A stretch of DNA of 64,000 bases from Eutreptiella sp. 'Long Island Sound 2002'. Taxonomy: Eukaryota; Euglenozoa; Euglenophyceae; Eutreptiales; Eutreptiaceae. Positions within the stretch are counted from its first letter, which is position 1, and every line of letters begins with the position of its first letter. This document shows positions 47,101-57,104 of the stretch, in pieces. The position numbers were made by a program, and so were the translations under genes. The notes below the pieces were generated by a model, which ran no database searches, was not told the DNA's origin, and worked only from the letters and a program-made list of their open reading frames with translations. The stretch is taken from NCBI GenBank assembly GCA_964036045.1, contig OZ038401.1, forward strand, positions 32,912,397 to 32,976,396. The letters are read 5' to 3'.

Positions 47101-48509
47101 GACGGCGAACATACACTTGTCATGGGAGCACGTAGCCATGGAACACACACATGAGTTGCAATGTAAATATCTTTCATCTTCTCTTTTTAGGAGGCCAGAC
47201 CGAGATGACCTGGCGTAGCTTGCTCAGTGTGTGGTACCCGAGAAAACTGTACTCGAGAGGACTCTCGGGATCAGAGCTGTCCAGTTCTACCCCCCCCCCC
47301 CCCCCTTTGTAATAGCTACGCCAAAGTACGGAATTGATACGGTCCCTACGCCTACCGTAGCTTAGACAAGGGCGTGGCTTGCGCACAACACATACAACTA
47401 CCGACACACATGTGAGTGAGTGCATGGTATGAGTGCACCTTAACCTCCGCCCACGTTCCCACAGGCATTGAAACACAAGAAAGTGTTTGAGACATGAATT
47501 TTCAGGTTCAGTTCCTACAAGCAATGAGGCATGAGAAGCCGACAAATGTTCGGATCAGAAACCCTTCTTGCGATCATACACCATGCGGAACAACTGCACA
47601 TGCTCACCACTTGAAGATGCCTTTGAAGATGCCTTTGCCCGAGGTTTAGGGGCTGGTTTTGGCTCGGGCAACTTCAAATTCTTGGGAATGACATTGCCTT
47701 GCATGTGGTCTCTTGTAAAGTACAACTTCCCATCAAAGACATGGGCCATTCCCAACACACCTCGGCCAGCCTTAGCCCAAATGACTTCATTGGGATTATC
47801 ATCGGAGTCACTAGAATCATCACTTGAGGAAGAGAGGTCAGAAATGGGTTTATCCTCATCGGTGTCCATCCCCGAATCAGAATCAGTCACCAAACCCATG
47901 TGTTATGCGGCTGCATTACATTTGTATCAAATTAAAATTAGGTACCAAATTAATACGGTCCCTACGCCTACTGTAGCTTGGACAAGGGCATAGCTATTAC
48001 AAGGGGGGGGGGGGGGGGGTAGAATGATCCCACAAATGACTGTGGTAGTGGATCTGACACTGCACTGTGAACACCTTTCATCTAATTCCATGAGGCGTTG
48101 AGGGATCGCCTAATCGTTGAGGGATCCTTAATCTTATGGTATCCTGCAGAGGATGCACAGGGTCCAGGGCCCTGTCCCAGGACAAAGATCGCTTGACAGG
48201 ACCGAGACAGGTATGTGGGAAGCACACCAGGTCGTAGAGGTTGCCTCCCTGCATCAGTTCCATCACGATGTACACCGACTGGGACCCAGTGAAGGCTGCC
48301 TCAAAGTGGACAATGTGCTCGTGCTGGAGCTGCCTCATAGCGCGCACCTCATCCTTCCAGTCCTTCGTCTTTCGGTAGCATTTCAAAGCAAAGAGCCGTT
48401 GGGTGCGCCGGTGCCAGCACTGCCGCACCTCAGAGAACTCGCCCAGCCCGACGCGCTTCCCCACCGAATACTTCTGCGTCAGTTGTGTGCTTGGGGGCAG
48501 GCGAAACTC
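38116..48509 (-). CDS. Serine/threonine protein kinase, CAMK-like, three exons over 10.4 kb (5' end incomplete)
   Basis: Exons 48509-48228 (94 codons), 44606-44217 (130 codons) and 38493-38116 (125 codons plus stop) join in phase 0 with GT-AG borders (GACCTG|GTGTGC, CTGCAG|GTCACG; TTTCAG|GTTTGC, AATCCAG|GCACCA). Together they give one complete kinase domain (349 residues). Visible landmarks: glycine loop GLGEFSEV (21-28, third Gly replaced by Ser), ATP-binding Lys43 in FALK, helix-C Glu54, HRDLKPEN (127-134), DFG (161-163), VAPEAV (184-189), DLWSVG (205-210), and Arg in DPKARL in exon 3. The substrate lobe resembles calcium/calmodulin-dependent and CDPK kinases, but no EF hand or clear calmodulin site follows. 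An 18-residue Ala/Pro-rich insert precedes the DFG strand. The true N-terminus and first exon were not found. Confidence 0.85.
38581..38621. repeat. (CACAG)n pentamer microsatellite
   Basis: Eight perfect CACAG units. Confidence 0.95.
39118..39174. repeat. (AGC)n / (AGCAAGC)n compound microsatellite
   Basis: Six AGC triplets followed by repeated AGCAAGC and AAGC units. Confidence 0.9.
40205..40288 (+). repeat. Interstitial telomere-like (TTAGGG)n repeats
   Basis: About 84 bp of GGGTTA units with variants GGGCTA, GGGTCA and two AGCCCTAGGG junctions. It lies inside intron 2 of the kinase gene, not at a chromosome end. It indicates a TTAGGG-type telomere in this organism (inference). Confidence 0.85.
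40426..40442. other. Perfect GGCGCC inverted repeat
   Basis: TGGCGCC-TTT-GGCGCCA, a 7-bp stem with a 3-base loop, preceded by a run of 10 A and followed by a second small inverted repeat (GAGAG-TTTT-CTCT). Purpose unknown. Confidence 0.7.
40504..40529 (+). repeat. 26-nt uninterrupted G run
   Basis: The longest homopolymer in the window, followed two bases later by another 8-G run (40532-40539). It is one of about 30 long C or G runs in the window. Confidence 0.95.
40929..40956. repeat. (ACGAC)n pentamer microsatellite
   Basis: Five to six ACGAC/GACAC units; third pentamer array in the window. Confidence 0.9.
42420..43215. repeat. About 193-bp satellite, four units plus a partial, each with a poly-C tract
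   Basis: Units begin GAGCTGCCGA at 42420, 42618, 42811 and 43000, with a diverged GACTTGTAGA at 43191 (spacings 198, 193, 189, 191). Each of the first four contains CTTGGGAG, then 13-16 C, then AGGGTGAAAAACACATAAAG and GATCATTTTGGATGGTC. The poly-C length varies between units while the flanks are conserved. Confidence 0.9.
43250..43655. repeat. 197-bp tandem doublet
   Basis: CAGCAATTTT starts at 43261 and 43458. The units share GGGCCCATGGC, CCACTACGTGGGTCCCCATG, CTCAAGTACCCGTATTGTCA and CATCCTAGGGGCAAC. It follows directly on the poly-C satellite and has a similar period. Confidence 0.85.
44125..44196 (-). repeat. 18-bp tandem repeat just inside kinase intron 2
   Basis: Four units of GCCATCAAAGAAATCCCT (last one ending CGCG), beginning 20 bases past the donor of the middle exon. 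On the transcribed strand the unit encodes six residues in the kinase frame (AGISLM repeats), so reading through the donor would extend the protein with a repeat. Confidence 0.9.
46563..46800. repeat. Degenerate GGTTGGCGGTTGGT repeat
   Basis: About 230 bp of imperfect 7-bp and 10-bp units (GGTTGGC, GGTTGGTGGC). On the minus strand it reads as PPTANRQ-like repeats. Shorter tracts of the same flavour occur at 3415-3530, 13985-14045, 35460-35560, 38025-38110 and 51335-51400. Confidence 0.8.
47343..47378 (+). repeat. Dispersed hairpin element, copy 3
   Basis: CTACGCCTACCGTAGCTTAG-ACAAGGGCGTGGCTT; left edge of the segment shared with 22.98-23.4 kb. Confidence 0.7.
47555..47899 (-). CDS. Small-protein family member with acidic N-terminus (114 codons), inside the kinase intron
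   Basis: An ATG at 47899 opens a frame of 114 residues. Residues 5-38 are acidic and Ser-rich (DSDSGMDTDEDK, SSSSDDSSDSDD), then VIWAKAGRGVLGMAHVFDG, a KPAPKPRAKASSKASSSG linker, and EHVQLFRMVYDRKKGF before the stop. The second half is duplicated at 23.17-23.39 kb together with flanking DNA, and shorter matches occur at 27.4 and 31.3 kb. Function unknown. The high copy number suggests a mobile or hitch-hiking sequence. It lies on the same strand as the host kinase gene. Confidence 0.4.
   Translation of the reverse strand: MGLVTDSDSGMDTDEDKPISDLSSSSDDSSDSDDNPNEVIWAKAGRGVLGMAHVFDGKLYFTRDHMQGNVIPKNLKLPEPKPAPKPRAKASSKASSSGEHVQLFRMVYDRKKGF
47959..47995 (+). repeat. Dispersed hairpin element, copy 4
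   Basis: CCTACGCCTACTGTAGCTTG-GACAAGGGCATAGC, with a 15-nt G run starting 10 bases downstream (about 48005). Confidence 0.7.
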
Positions 48510-49021
48510 CTGCCCATCTCCAGCCGCCTGCAGATGATGAGTGCCACCTGCATGCGGCTCCTGTCTTGCGGCGTCCACGTGGCACATAATACACAATCAC
48601 CTTGGAATAGCGGGCACAGTCCGGAAGGAGAAGGTAGAAACCATCAGCCGGGGCGTGCTGTAAGTGACTTTTCTTTGGTGCCTTTGGCGCCATGAACTTG
48701 TGGGGCAAGTGACGCCCCCCCCCCCCCCCTTCTCCCCAGGCAAGGGCCATGAAGCTACCAAACGCCCCGTGTCACAGACGACCGGTCACAGCTCACGAAT
48801 GTTCTGCTGCATTGCAGCACTTCCAAACCAGTACTGAATGTTGCCTTGAGTTTGCCCGCAGGCTATCGAATGCTTCTTAGGCTGGTTTGGGTCAGCTCGT
48901 CCCCCGCCCTCGGAACCCGGTGAACTGCCTCTTACTCAAAGGTAAGGTACACGGCATTGGCGACCCCTGGCTACTGCTATCGAGCACCACATCCTCACCA
49001 CTGTTCGTATCATCTGTGAAA

Positions 49022-49288
49022 TCACTGTCGGACTTGGCCCCATCTCGTGACCCCCCCACTCTTCTTACCATCACTGGGGCCGTCCATCTCCTCGAGGCCC
49101 AGCTCACTCCAAATGTCCCTGACCTCCCGATCACGCACCACTGCTCTAAACGCCTGTGCTGGCCCCCTCACGGCCCCTTCATCCGTGCGCTCATAACCCT
49201 GGACACCAACATGGGAGGGGGCCCATTGCACTGGAGCTGAGGTCGCCACACTTGTTTCCTGTTTGCAGGCTTGGGGTTGGTACAGCAC
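49022..49288 (-). pseudogene. RNase H-like fragment of a retroelement
   Basis: The minus frame contains APVQWAPSHVGVQGYERTDE followed by Gly-Ala-rich residues. This matches the C-terminal block of retroelement RNase H (WVPSHxGIxGNExAD), including the last catalytic Asp. The preceding RNase H blocks are absent or frameshifted and no polymerase is nearby. An acidic stretch (DSDFTDDTNSGED) follows in another frame. Confidence 0.5.
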
Positions 49289-50323
49289 AGGGGCATCACA
49301 CTAATGCTAGTGGAGGCATGCATGATAGAGTAGGATAGGGCAATGTTGTATGGAGCCTTTGCAGAGGCAGAGGCAGAGGGAACATGAACCGCCTACAGGG
49401 TGTATCAGCACAATCTCAGGCCAAAGGGTTGGAAAAATTGTGAAAAGGTGATCAACATGCCATGGTATGGTGGGCCCTATGTTGGTTTTTTGGGACATTG
49501 CGTGCTCAAGAACTTGCTAGTTGCGGGAACAAAGCGAAATAATGGGATTGGCCATCTTGTTGGTGACAAACTTACTACGGGTGTTGGAGGCATGGACAGT
49601 TTGCAATACCACCAATGGGCACCTTGAAATTGTGGGATTCAAAAACCAGTCTGGTGGACAACTAAAGTTTATTTGTCACAGCAGAAACGGGTCCAAGACA
49701 CATGTTTGTTCCAGGAGTCATGACACAGGTCAGGGACAAGGGGGTTGGGACAGGACTGCATGCCTCCATTCTGTTCATAGCTTGATGCATTGAAGCCGCC
49801 AGACGGCTGCCAATTTTTGTGCTTGCTACATTTGTCAGTTGAGAGCTTGGAGAAGAATGCCATAGGCCAAACGTCGTAAAATTTCACCACTTTGCATCGC
49901 AATGGTCTGACTGGAACCCTCAGGAGAAGAACGGAACACGGGCAAAGCAAAGCACCACTGTCACAGTGGGGGCGCCTCAAGCGCAGTGCGAGCGCAGTGA
50001 AACTATTTGGGTGTTTGACCGTAGTAGGAACCCATGCTTTGTGGTACTTTGGGCATCATGGTTGTTTAGTAGTAGGTTTTGATGCATTGGGGATATGGCA
50101 TTTTTGGATTTTCACCCTGTTTCACCCATTTCTACCTTTTTGCTCATTTCCACCACAAACCCCACCCCAGTGTGTTTTTGGAGGGGGAATGTAAGTGCGG
50201 CTAACCCCCATTTGCTCAGATCTCAGCCCAACCCATCAGACACTCAGATGTATACTAGTCTATCCGCATTCACTTGCTTGTAGACTGGGATTTTTCTGCG
50301 GGATATCAGTCAACCCTATCAGC

Positions 50324-50614
50324 ATGGATATCAATGCTCTTGTTGCCTCGTTAACTTCTGCCATAGCCTCTCAACCACCCGGAACTCAAACCCAGGTCGA
50401 CCCCTCGCATCTCTGCCCCACCGGGATGGCCGGCCCCGAGCCCTCCGGCCCTACATTCCCCTGGGACAGCACTTACAGTGTGTTATGTGAATGGAAGGTA
50501 GTTTGCGACTTTCTTAAGCTGTGGGCTGCTTTCTTGGGGCAGTTTGGGTCGCCTAATTCTAAGGGCGTTTCCAAGGGGCGTGCCTGGGGGCTCTTCGGGG
50601 GGAAGATAGTCTAA
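50324..50614 (+). CDS. Possible start of a retroelement gag-like protein
   Basis: From the ATG at 50324 a 96-residue frame begins MDINALVASLTSAIASQPPG, an amphipathic start followed by a Pro/Thr/Gln-rich stretch, then FPWDSTYSVLCEWKVVCDFL. The style resembles the first residues of many retrotransposon gag proteins but there is no diagnostic motif. It could be chance. Confidence 0.2.
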   Translation: MDINALVASLTSAIASQPPGTQTQVDPSHLCPTGMAGPEPSGPTFPWDSTYSVLCEWKVVCDFLKLWAAFLGQFGSPNSKGVSKGRAWGLFGGKIV

Positions 50615-53600
50615 AAGTAGCGCGCAGTGCAAGGATTCCCCCTACATGGACCTTCGCAAAGACAAACAAAACACGACAAGGCTCAAACGTTGCGGATCTA
50701 GCATGCCTCCGAGACATCCTTCTTTCTGTCATGCCTCATAGGCTGAGCAGCAGGTGGCAGTGATGAGCGGGTTAAACTGAGTCACCAGTTTCAAAAAGAG
50801 GGATTTTCATGTGGAGCTGATGTACAGAATGGCCACAGAATCACCAAACATACTGGGAAGTGCAAATAGGCATGGGCAATTTGTAAGCTGCCTGTAATCA
50901 TGCAGTTCAAACACAACCCTTGGCTTCGCAATGCATCTCTACATTCAATACTGAAGTTCAAGTAGGGTGCCAAATCAATACTGGATACCTATTATCCCAT
51001 GGACAAGGTAAACTCTGTATTTCGATGTCCAAGGTCTGCAGCCTTGGCACCACAGTCACTACCTGTGGCTGTTACACTGGCAGAGAGGGAGCGCAAGTGC
51101 TGGGCTGTGTCTTCCAGGAGCTCAGAGGCGGATGGTGCTGTCGCAGTGACATGTCGCCCCACAAAAAAAAAAGAAAAAGGATACCAAAATTGCGGACTTT
51201 CAACCGTCAACCGGAATTTATGCTCAAGAAAATCGCAATCAGATTTTGCCACAGTTTCCACTTATGGCGGGGGGCAGTCCCGACTGTTACATTACGTATG
51301 CGCCGTGTACACGCTCTCTCCCCAGGCGGCCCTTAATGACCAGCGACCGCCATTGATGAATCACCAGCCGCCATTGGTGGACCACAAACCGGCGCTGGTC
51401 AATCCCCATATTGTGCACACGAAAAGATGCAGCCATCTTTTCGTGTGCACAGAGAGCACAAGCTCGCAGCTCCCTCGACCCCTGAGGCCAAGGTACCGGA
51501 GAGGTACAGAAGTGAAACACAGACGCCCCTTCAATGACAATCCCAACTGCAAGAGGCCCTCCAAAACAAGACATATCTACTCGGAGCCTCCGCTACCGCG
51601 ACTACCCACACCACTGGAGTGTTCGTGGCACGAACCCAACTACTTGGCACAACTACTCAACCGGCGCCCGGGAGTAAAGCCGAAGGTCGCAAACACCCTT
51701 GTGCAAAGACGGCCGAAGTGAGGGAAACCGATGGTCAGATGGGCGAGCCTGTGCTTTAGTCACTGTGTGTGTGCCATGCGTCTGTTAACAGGCGGGGGCG
51801 CCCCCGCGCTGCAGGAATTCCGCCACTGAATCGTTGGAAATCGAATATTGAACCGGCTGGAGGCACGGGGCAGTGCAAATGAAGAGGCACTTTTTGGGCT
51901 TTGGGCCGCACTACAGCCACATCACAACAAAACAAATGACATCGGGTTGTAGTTTCAAGCGGAACGTTGCCACAAGCGAAACCATTTCTCCGAGCCATTG
52001 GCCCAGCCCCTCTTTCCACTACCCACTTCAACGTCAGAAACATGTCATCTAACGTTCTTAACCACAAAACTGAGGTCAGAAAACCGACAGTCAGACGGGG
52101 TCACCGTGCTCACACAAGGCCGCTTGGGCCCGGGAAGGGGGGAAGGGGGCAACGTCTTGAAGGCCAACCGTACGTAGGCCCAAATGCGGTGTCCGTAGCC
52201 TCCTCTTACTGCCCCCCTCCCCCCCCCCCCCCATTCGACCAGAACCTCCCTGAGCACACTGAGCAGCAATATTCAGGCGGCGCGCACGTGGAGCCCATTA
52301 TTGGCAATGTGTTTGCACCGCGTGCACATTGCAGTGAAATCCCGCCCCATGCCACCTCTGCGGTTAAGCTCTTGCCACTGTACAATGGACCACCCAGCCC
52401 AAGAGGGGCGCTGCCAATTACTCTAGGTGCCATCTACACAATTTTACTTATTCATCGGCCCCCCTACTGACCTTATAAAAAAGAGTAACCCCTGGTGGTG
52501 GACCTCCAAAGAGGAAGAGTGGTTCCAGGAGTTGAAGAAGAAAATGTCCTCCACCAACTGCCTAGGGGTACCCCGCCCAAAACTCTGTTTGCAGCATTGC
52601 GGACTGTTTCAGGGCACAAGAGCCCTTGTTTTGGGGGGCAGGTCTGTCAATTGCTTGCTGGGGAATAGAAAGTGAATATTCAGGTGTGTTTTCAGGCGTG
52701 CCCATCAAATCATGCGGGAACGCATACAGCGGCTGTGGACACATCGACTGCGGCAACAGGCCGCGTGCACCCCCTCAGGTGGGGTCCTGGGCTGGAGAAA
52801 GGCTGCCAGGGGGCTGCAAAAGGGTCTCCAGTGATGACAGGGAAACAGGAGCAGGTCAGGCTTTGGTCGACAGCAGTTCAAACAAAATGTGCTAAGAAAC
52901 AGGGGCATGTACCATTTTCAAGTAATAAATGCTGAGGGCACAGGCAAAAGTAGCACAGGACAAGAGAGTGCCGGCCACCACCAAAAGCCAAAGAACACCC
53001 CTATTACACAAGCACACGATGGAGAATCTCTTTGGTAGAGGGAGACCGATGACACAACAGGATCCCCGCTGCAGGGTCAGTGCACTGCTTGCCAGAGCCA
53101 GAGGGCGTACACTGTCTGATCTGCTGCGATCTGAAGTCAAGGCAATGCAGAAGAAGGCAGTAGGGAACTGTCCTACCACTTGTGACAACCCAAATCTGGA
53201 CTGAGGCTGCAATCCTTGTTGCACGGCGCGCGTGCACGCTGTAATTGCCCAGTGCATGCAGATGCTGCGGTTGCACGGTGCAGGCATGCTGTGCACGGGG
53301 TGTGGTGTAGACATTTACAATAAGTTGACCAGTACAGAGACTCCGAAAGTAAGGCCCTGGACAGCAGCATCCTAACAATCGCCTCAACGGTATTGGCTGC
53401 ATGCTTCAGATTCAACAACACTTCACACAATCTCCTCTCAATTAAGGGCACAGGGCATCTGTGACATGGGTCGCCAGAAGAGGAAAAGGACAGCAACAAG
53501 AAGGCCATTGCACTGCGTGCACATTGAGTCACCATTGCTGGAACCAGAGGGAGCAGGAATAATACCGTGAAGGGTTACAACTCTGACTGAGACTCAACGC

Positions 53601-53793
53601 TAGATCCAACATTGAGGGCTTGCCTGAACCTAACCGAAGTTTGCCTCCATTGCAATTGAGACTAGCTTCTGCATTGCATGTGGGAAACAGCCACAACCAA
53701 GGGGTAAGGAGGGGTCAGGAGGCTACCTCTTGTCTGTTGTTCTGAAACTGTTTGGTTCTTTGCTGCCTCTTCTTTTTCATCCCCGTTGGATTA

Positions 53794-54594
53794 CAGGGGG
53801 GGGAAAAATTTTAAGAGGTTTTTTTTTCGGATGACCAAAATTAAGGGGGTAAAAAATTGGTATTGCTCCTTAGAAATGAAGGAAAAATTTGGTATGCGGC
53901 CCCTTGCTGCTACTTCCTAGTGGATGTTCATTGTGGATTCCGGCTGGGCTCTGGATGGTTGCTGTTATTTCCTGGTGGGCTGTGGATGGTTGCTGTTATT
54001 TCCTGGTGGGCTCTGGATGGTTGTTGTTATTTCCATGTCTGCGTGGGGACATGGCAAACAGGTGTACCAGTGCTGGACCACTCGAAGGCCAGTTGCAGAT
54101 CACTTGCCAATTGCTCAGCCTGCTAGATGTACACCAACGTCCGAGGCAGTGCGGACCTACAGAGAACACAGTGTCAATCGACACCGCGTCTCATCTCTAT
54201 GTTACCTTCCCTCCCAGGTGCAGGTGCAGGCACAGTGCAGGCAGGGGGGCATAAATACGACGTTCAGGTGACGTTCAGATGACATGCAGATGTGCAGACA
54301 TAAAAAAGGCCAAAAAAAGCGAAGCAAAAAATATACCCTAAGCTGGGTTTCAACCCAGGACCATTAGACCCAGAACCTAGCGCAACTACCAACTAAGCTA
54401 CATCACGATCTGGCAGAACTGTAACATCAGAGTGTGCATGTCATAGTGGAAAAAAAAAAAGGTGTCGTTATGGCACCCCCTGACTCAATATGGCACAAAG
54501 AATCCTTAAAATTCAAGGAAATATTTGGTACGAGGGAGGGCTTCGAAATTTGTCCAAACAACTTTTCCCCGCGCCCAAATTTTTCCCCCCCCTG
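53794..54594. mobile_element. Terminal-inverted-repeat element with tRNA-like core, copy A (801 bp)
   Basis: Left end CAGGGGGGGGAAAAATTTT, right end (reverse complement) CAGGGGGGGGAAAAATTTGG, giving an inverted repeat of about 18 bp. It is flanked by TA on both sides (53792-53793 and 54595-54596). The interior carries three units of a ~31-bp repeat (GGGCTCTGGATGGTTGCTGT...) near 53945-54035 and a tRNA-like segment near 54338-54408, with no transposase. Copy B at 60.6 kb is nearly identical. TA duplication and CAG ends recall Tc1/mariner-type non-autonomous elements, but the poly-G termini are unusual and I cannot assign a superfamily. Confidence 0.8.
54338..54408 (-). repeat. tRNA-like segment inside element copy A
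   Basis: On the minus strand a perfect A box TAGCTTAGTTGG (54400-54389) precedes GGGTTGAAACCC (54356-54345), a B box lacking one C. The T arm CTGGG-TTGAAA-CCCAG pairs perfectly. The same segment is at 61410-61480 in copy B. The anticodon arm does not fold convincingly, so a tRNA-derived promoter is more likely than a working tRNA. Confidence 0.65.
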
Positions 54595-57104
54595 TATTCT
54601 CCACTGTCACTGCAACAGTGCACTTGTCCACCTGGCTACCATCCGTTGCCAAATGTCCACATTGCTCTGGAATTGCTGTCGCAACTCCAGCATGTCCCCT
54701 TGTACTTTCAGGGACAAGCCTTTCGTGCATCTTCTGTCGTTCACTTGCATTTTTGCAATCGGTCTTGGACATGTGGTGTTGAAGGACCTCATGAGAACAT
54801 ATGTGAGAAAAAAGAAGAGGTTGGTCAAAAAAGGGAAAGGGACACCGCGTAAGGCAAATTACCCCCCAACAATGGAATTGCTGACACGCGGCGGTTCCCT
54901 CACACCCCGAAGGGCACATGGCCAAAATGGCCAAACGCCCCCACCCCCCAAGGGTGCAAGGGCTATTGCATTGCAAAGGGGATTCCAAACTCGGGTCTCG
55001 CCAGCTATCACGGCACCGGAACCTGCTCTGTGTGTGCACTGCATGAATGGCATTCGGACTATGAGTTTTGTGCCGTTCCCTTCTTGACACACAGGACGGC
55101 TCCGGCCAATCTGCCCTAATCTGGTATGTGGAGTGCTACACTGCTTGTGCACATTGCATCAGCGCTCAGTGCCCCTCCCATTGCCCAGACAACAGTGAAA
55201 AGACCAAAAAATTGGGGCAAAAGTTGAGACAGGTTGCTGTTTGTGTATGGTCCTGCCCATAAAAAGCATCGTGGGAGAAGGCCTATATGCGACGCGGAGA
55301 CGGGAAATGCCACTAGCTCAGCAGCACCTGGGCAGGTACATGGAATGCATTGCCAGTGTGCAGTGGGGAGAGGAATTGCGCTGGCGCATGGCGTGCGCTC
55401 GTTGTGTTGGGGGCGTGTTGACAGACACTGTTTGCACTATGGGCACACTTCTTTTCCTTCAGTGAGTGGGTGGGTGACTGACCACGTGTATCCAAACATC
55501 TGTGCCACTACTTTGTTGCCACAACCCGCGCCGGTTGACGAGGCAAATGCACTAGCAGGCGCATATCCACCCCGGAAAGCCATGCAAAATACCCCCAATG
55601 ACCGCACGTGCTGTGCACGTGACAGGGCGTAAAGCCACAGCTCCACAAGCAACCCTTTGCCCAACCGATCGGCTGTACAGGGGAGGGTCGGGTCGCTTTG
55701 CAAATACTGCGGTTTCAGAGCAGAATTTAAAACAAGACGCAGAGCAACATGTGCCAATGGACAGGGTCAGGCATGCTTTTCACATGGGGCGGAGGAGAGC
55801 ATCAACACAGAGCGCTCGGCCTTGTGATGCCAAGGGGAACTAACCCAAAGCGGCGCCTCAGAAGATTGGCTCTCACCTCATGTAGCGCCGGCGATAAGGT
55901 GAGCGACAGCCGTGAGTATATAGATGCCATCACACCACGTGCCCTGCTGCGCGAATCGAGGCGTGTTCAACAAGACAAGGGCCAAAAAATCGACCGGGAC
56001 TGCAACAGGGCGTCATTGAGGCAGGGTTCAGTCTCGTTGGAGTGCCGTAACATCCCAGAAGCTGCTACGATGCATCCTCGGACATAGACTCACCTTCCCT
56101 CAGCGTTGGAGCAACGCGTGCATACTGCACAACTCTGCATGTAACTTCATAACTCAGGCATGATATGACACAAAAATACCGAGTGAGCGTTCCCCGTTGC
56201 CGCCACTCATGACCGTACAATACTGAGCTTCCAAGCCCCCCCCCCCCCCCAAGCAACACTTACACAAGACTGCAGTGGACACGCCGCCCACAACTGTTTT
56301 AGGGGACAGAACGGCCAGAAGATTCCGACAAAGCCCTCTCCAAAGCAGACCAGAGAAAGAAGACGGTCACACCATTGCAGCCGGCAAGTCCTCCCCTCTA
56401 TCTGCCCACCAACTCCACAATCGGAACACCAAAACTTTCTGCTTCGACTGGTCTTTAGACCTGGCGCTTGATCAGGCTGGGCCCCAAAACAATGCTGTCC
56501 TCGCACAAGCCGCAAGCCGTAGCTCAGACAAGCGCCCCGGGCCACGAGGCAAAGCAATCAGCCGACCTGGGGCCTCGAATTTCCAGGAAGGAAAAAATAA
56601 ATGGCAGATCAAATTGCTCTTGTATTGAAGAAGGACACTGAATGACAAATCCTGTTAACAGGGCCAAGACAATGAAAAACTGCAGCGCAGAATGAGCTCA
56701 GTTCTGGGGACAAACGCAGTGGACATCAGGCCTTGCTGTCAGCAGCCTCCACAACCCACTACCACCAAACACAAGCTCTTATTCCGTTGCGCAGTCTTCT
56801 GCTTTCCCTCCTCCAAAGGGTACCGCGTCGTGGTGACACAAACTCAACGCAAACACTAACACCAACACGAACGCGAACACAAATAGATCACGCCACGCAA
56901 TTACTGCCAGAGCACAGGCGGCACGTTCAGAATCTCATCAGGTCGATTACACACAGACACACCCACACACACAGTGGACGTGACAAACAGGGCACTGGTG
57001 AAGGCCGCCTGAGTGTACTAGATCTCGTCAGGTGCAGTGTCAAAACAAAGGCATGTTCAAACACGGCACTAAGCGCCTTTTTGCGGTGAGGAGAAGCAGA
57101 ACGA

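Larger units (their letters stand above)
44607..48227 (-). other. Kinase intron 1, 3.6 kb
   Basis: It contains a C run at about 45245, a degenerate GGTTGGC repeat (46563-46800), another C run at about 47290, hairpin elements at 47343 and 47959, a 15-nt G run at about 48005, and a small-protein family member (47555-47899) on the same strand. A 62-nt stretch at 46393-46332 has strong acceptor (TTGGCAG) and donor (CAG|GTATGAG) sites. Confidence 0.65.
53715..55090 (-). pseudogene. Open frame possibly split by the terminal-inverted-repeat element
   Basis: A minus frame of about 165 codons runs from 55090 to the element edge at 54596. Beyond the 801-bp element the frame continues 20-odd codons (NPTGMKKKRQQRTKQFQNN) to a stop at 53715, if the element and one TA are removed. 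No family is recognised and the start codon is uncertain. Continuity across the insertion is the only support. Confidence 0.25.
48510..57104. other. Repeat-rich region upstream of the kinase exons
   Basis: The first kinase exon(s) may lie here but were not recognised. Contents: C runs at about 48716, 52217 and 56237, an RNase H-like fragment (49022-49288), a possible gag start (50324-50614), the first terminal-inverted-repeat element (53794-54594) and a frame it may split (53715-55090). Frames at 50999-51721, 52892-53535 and 55437-55757 have no family signature. Confidence 0.4.
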
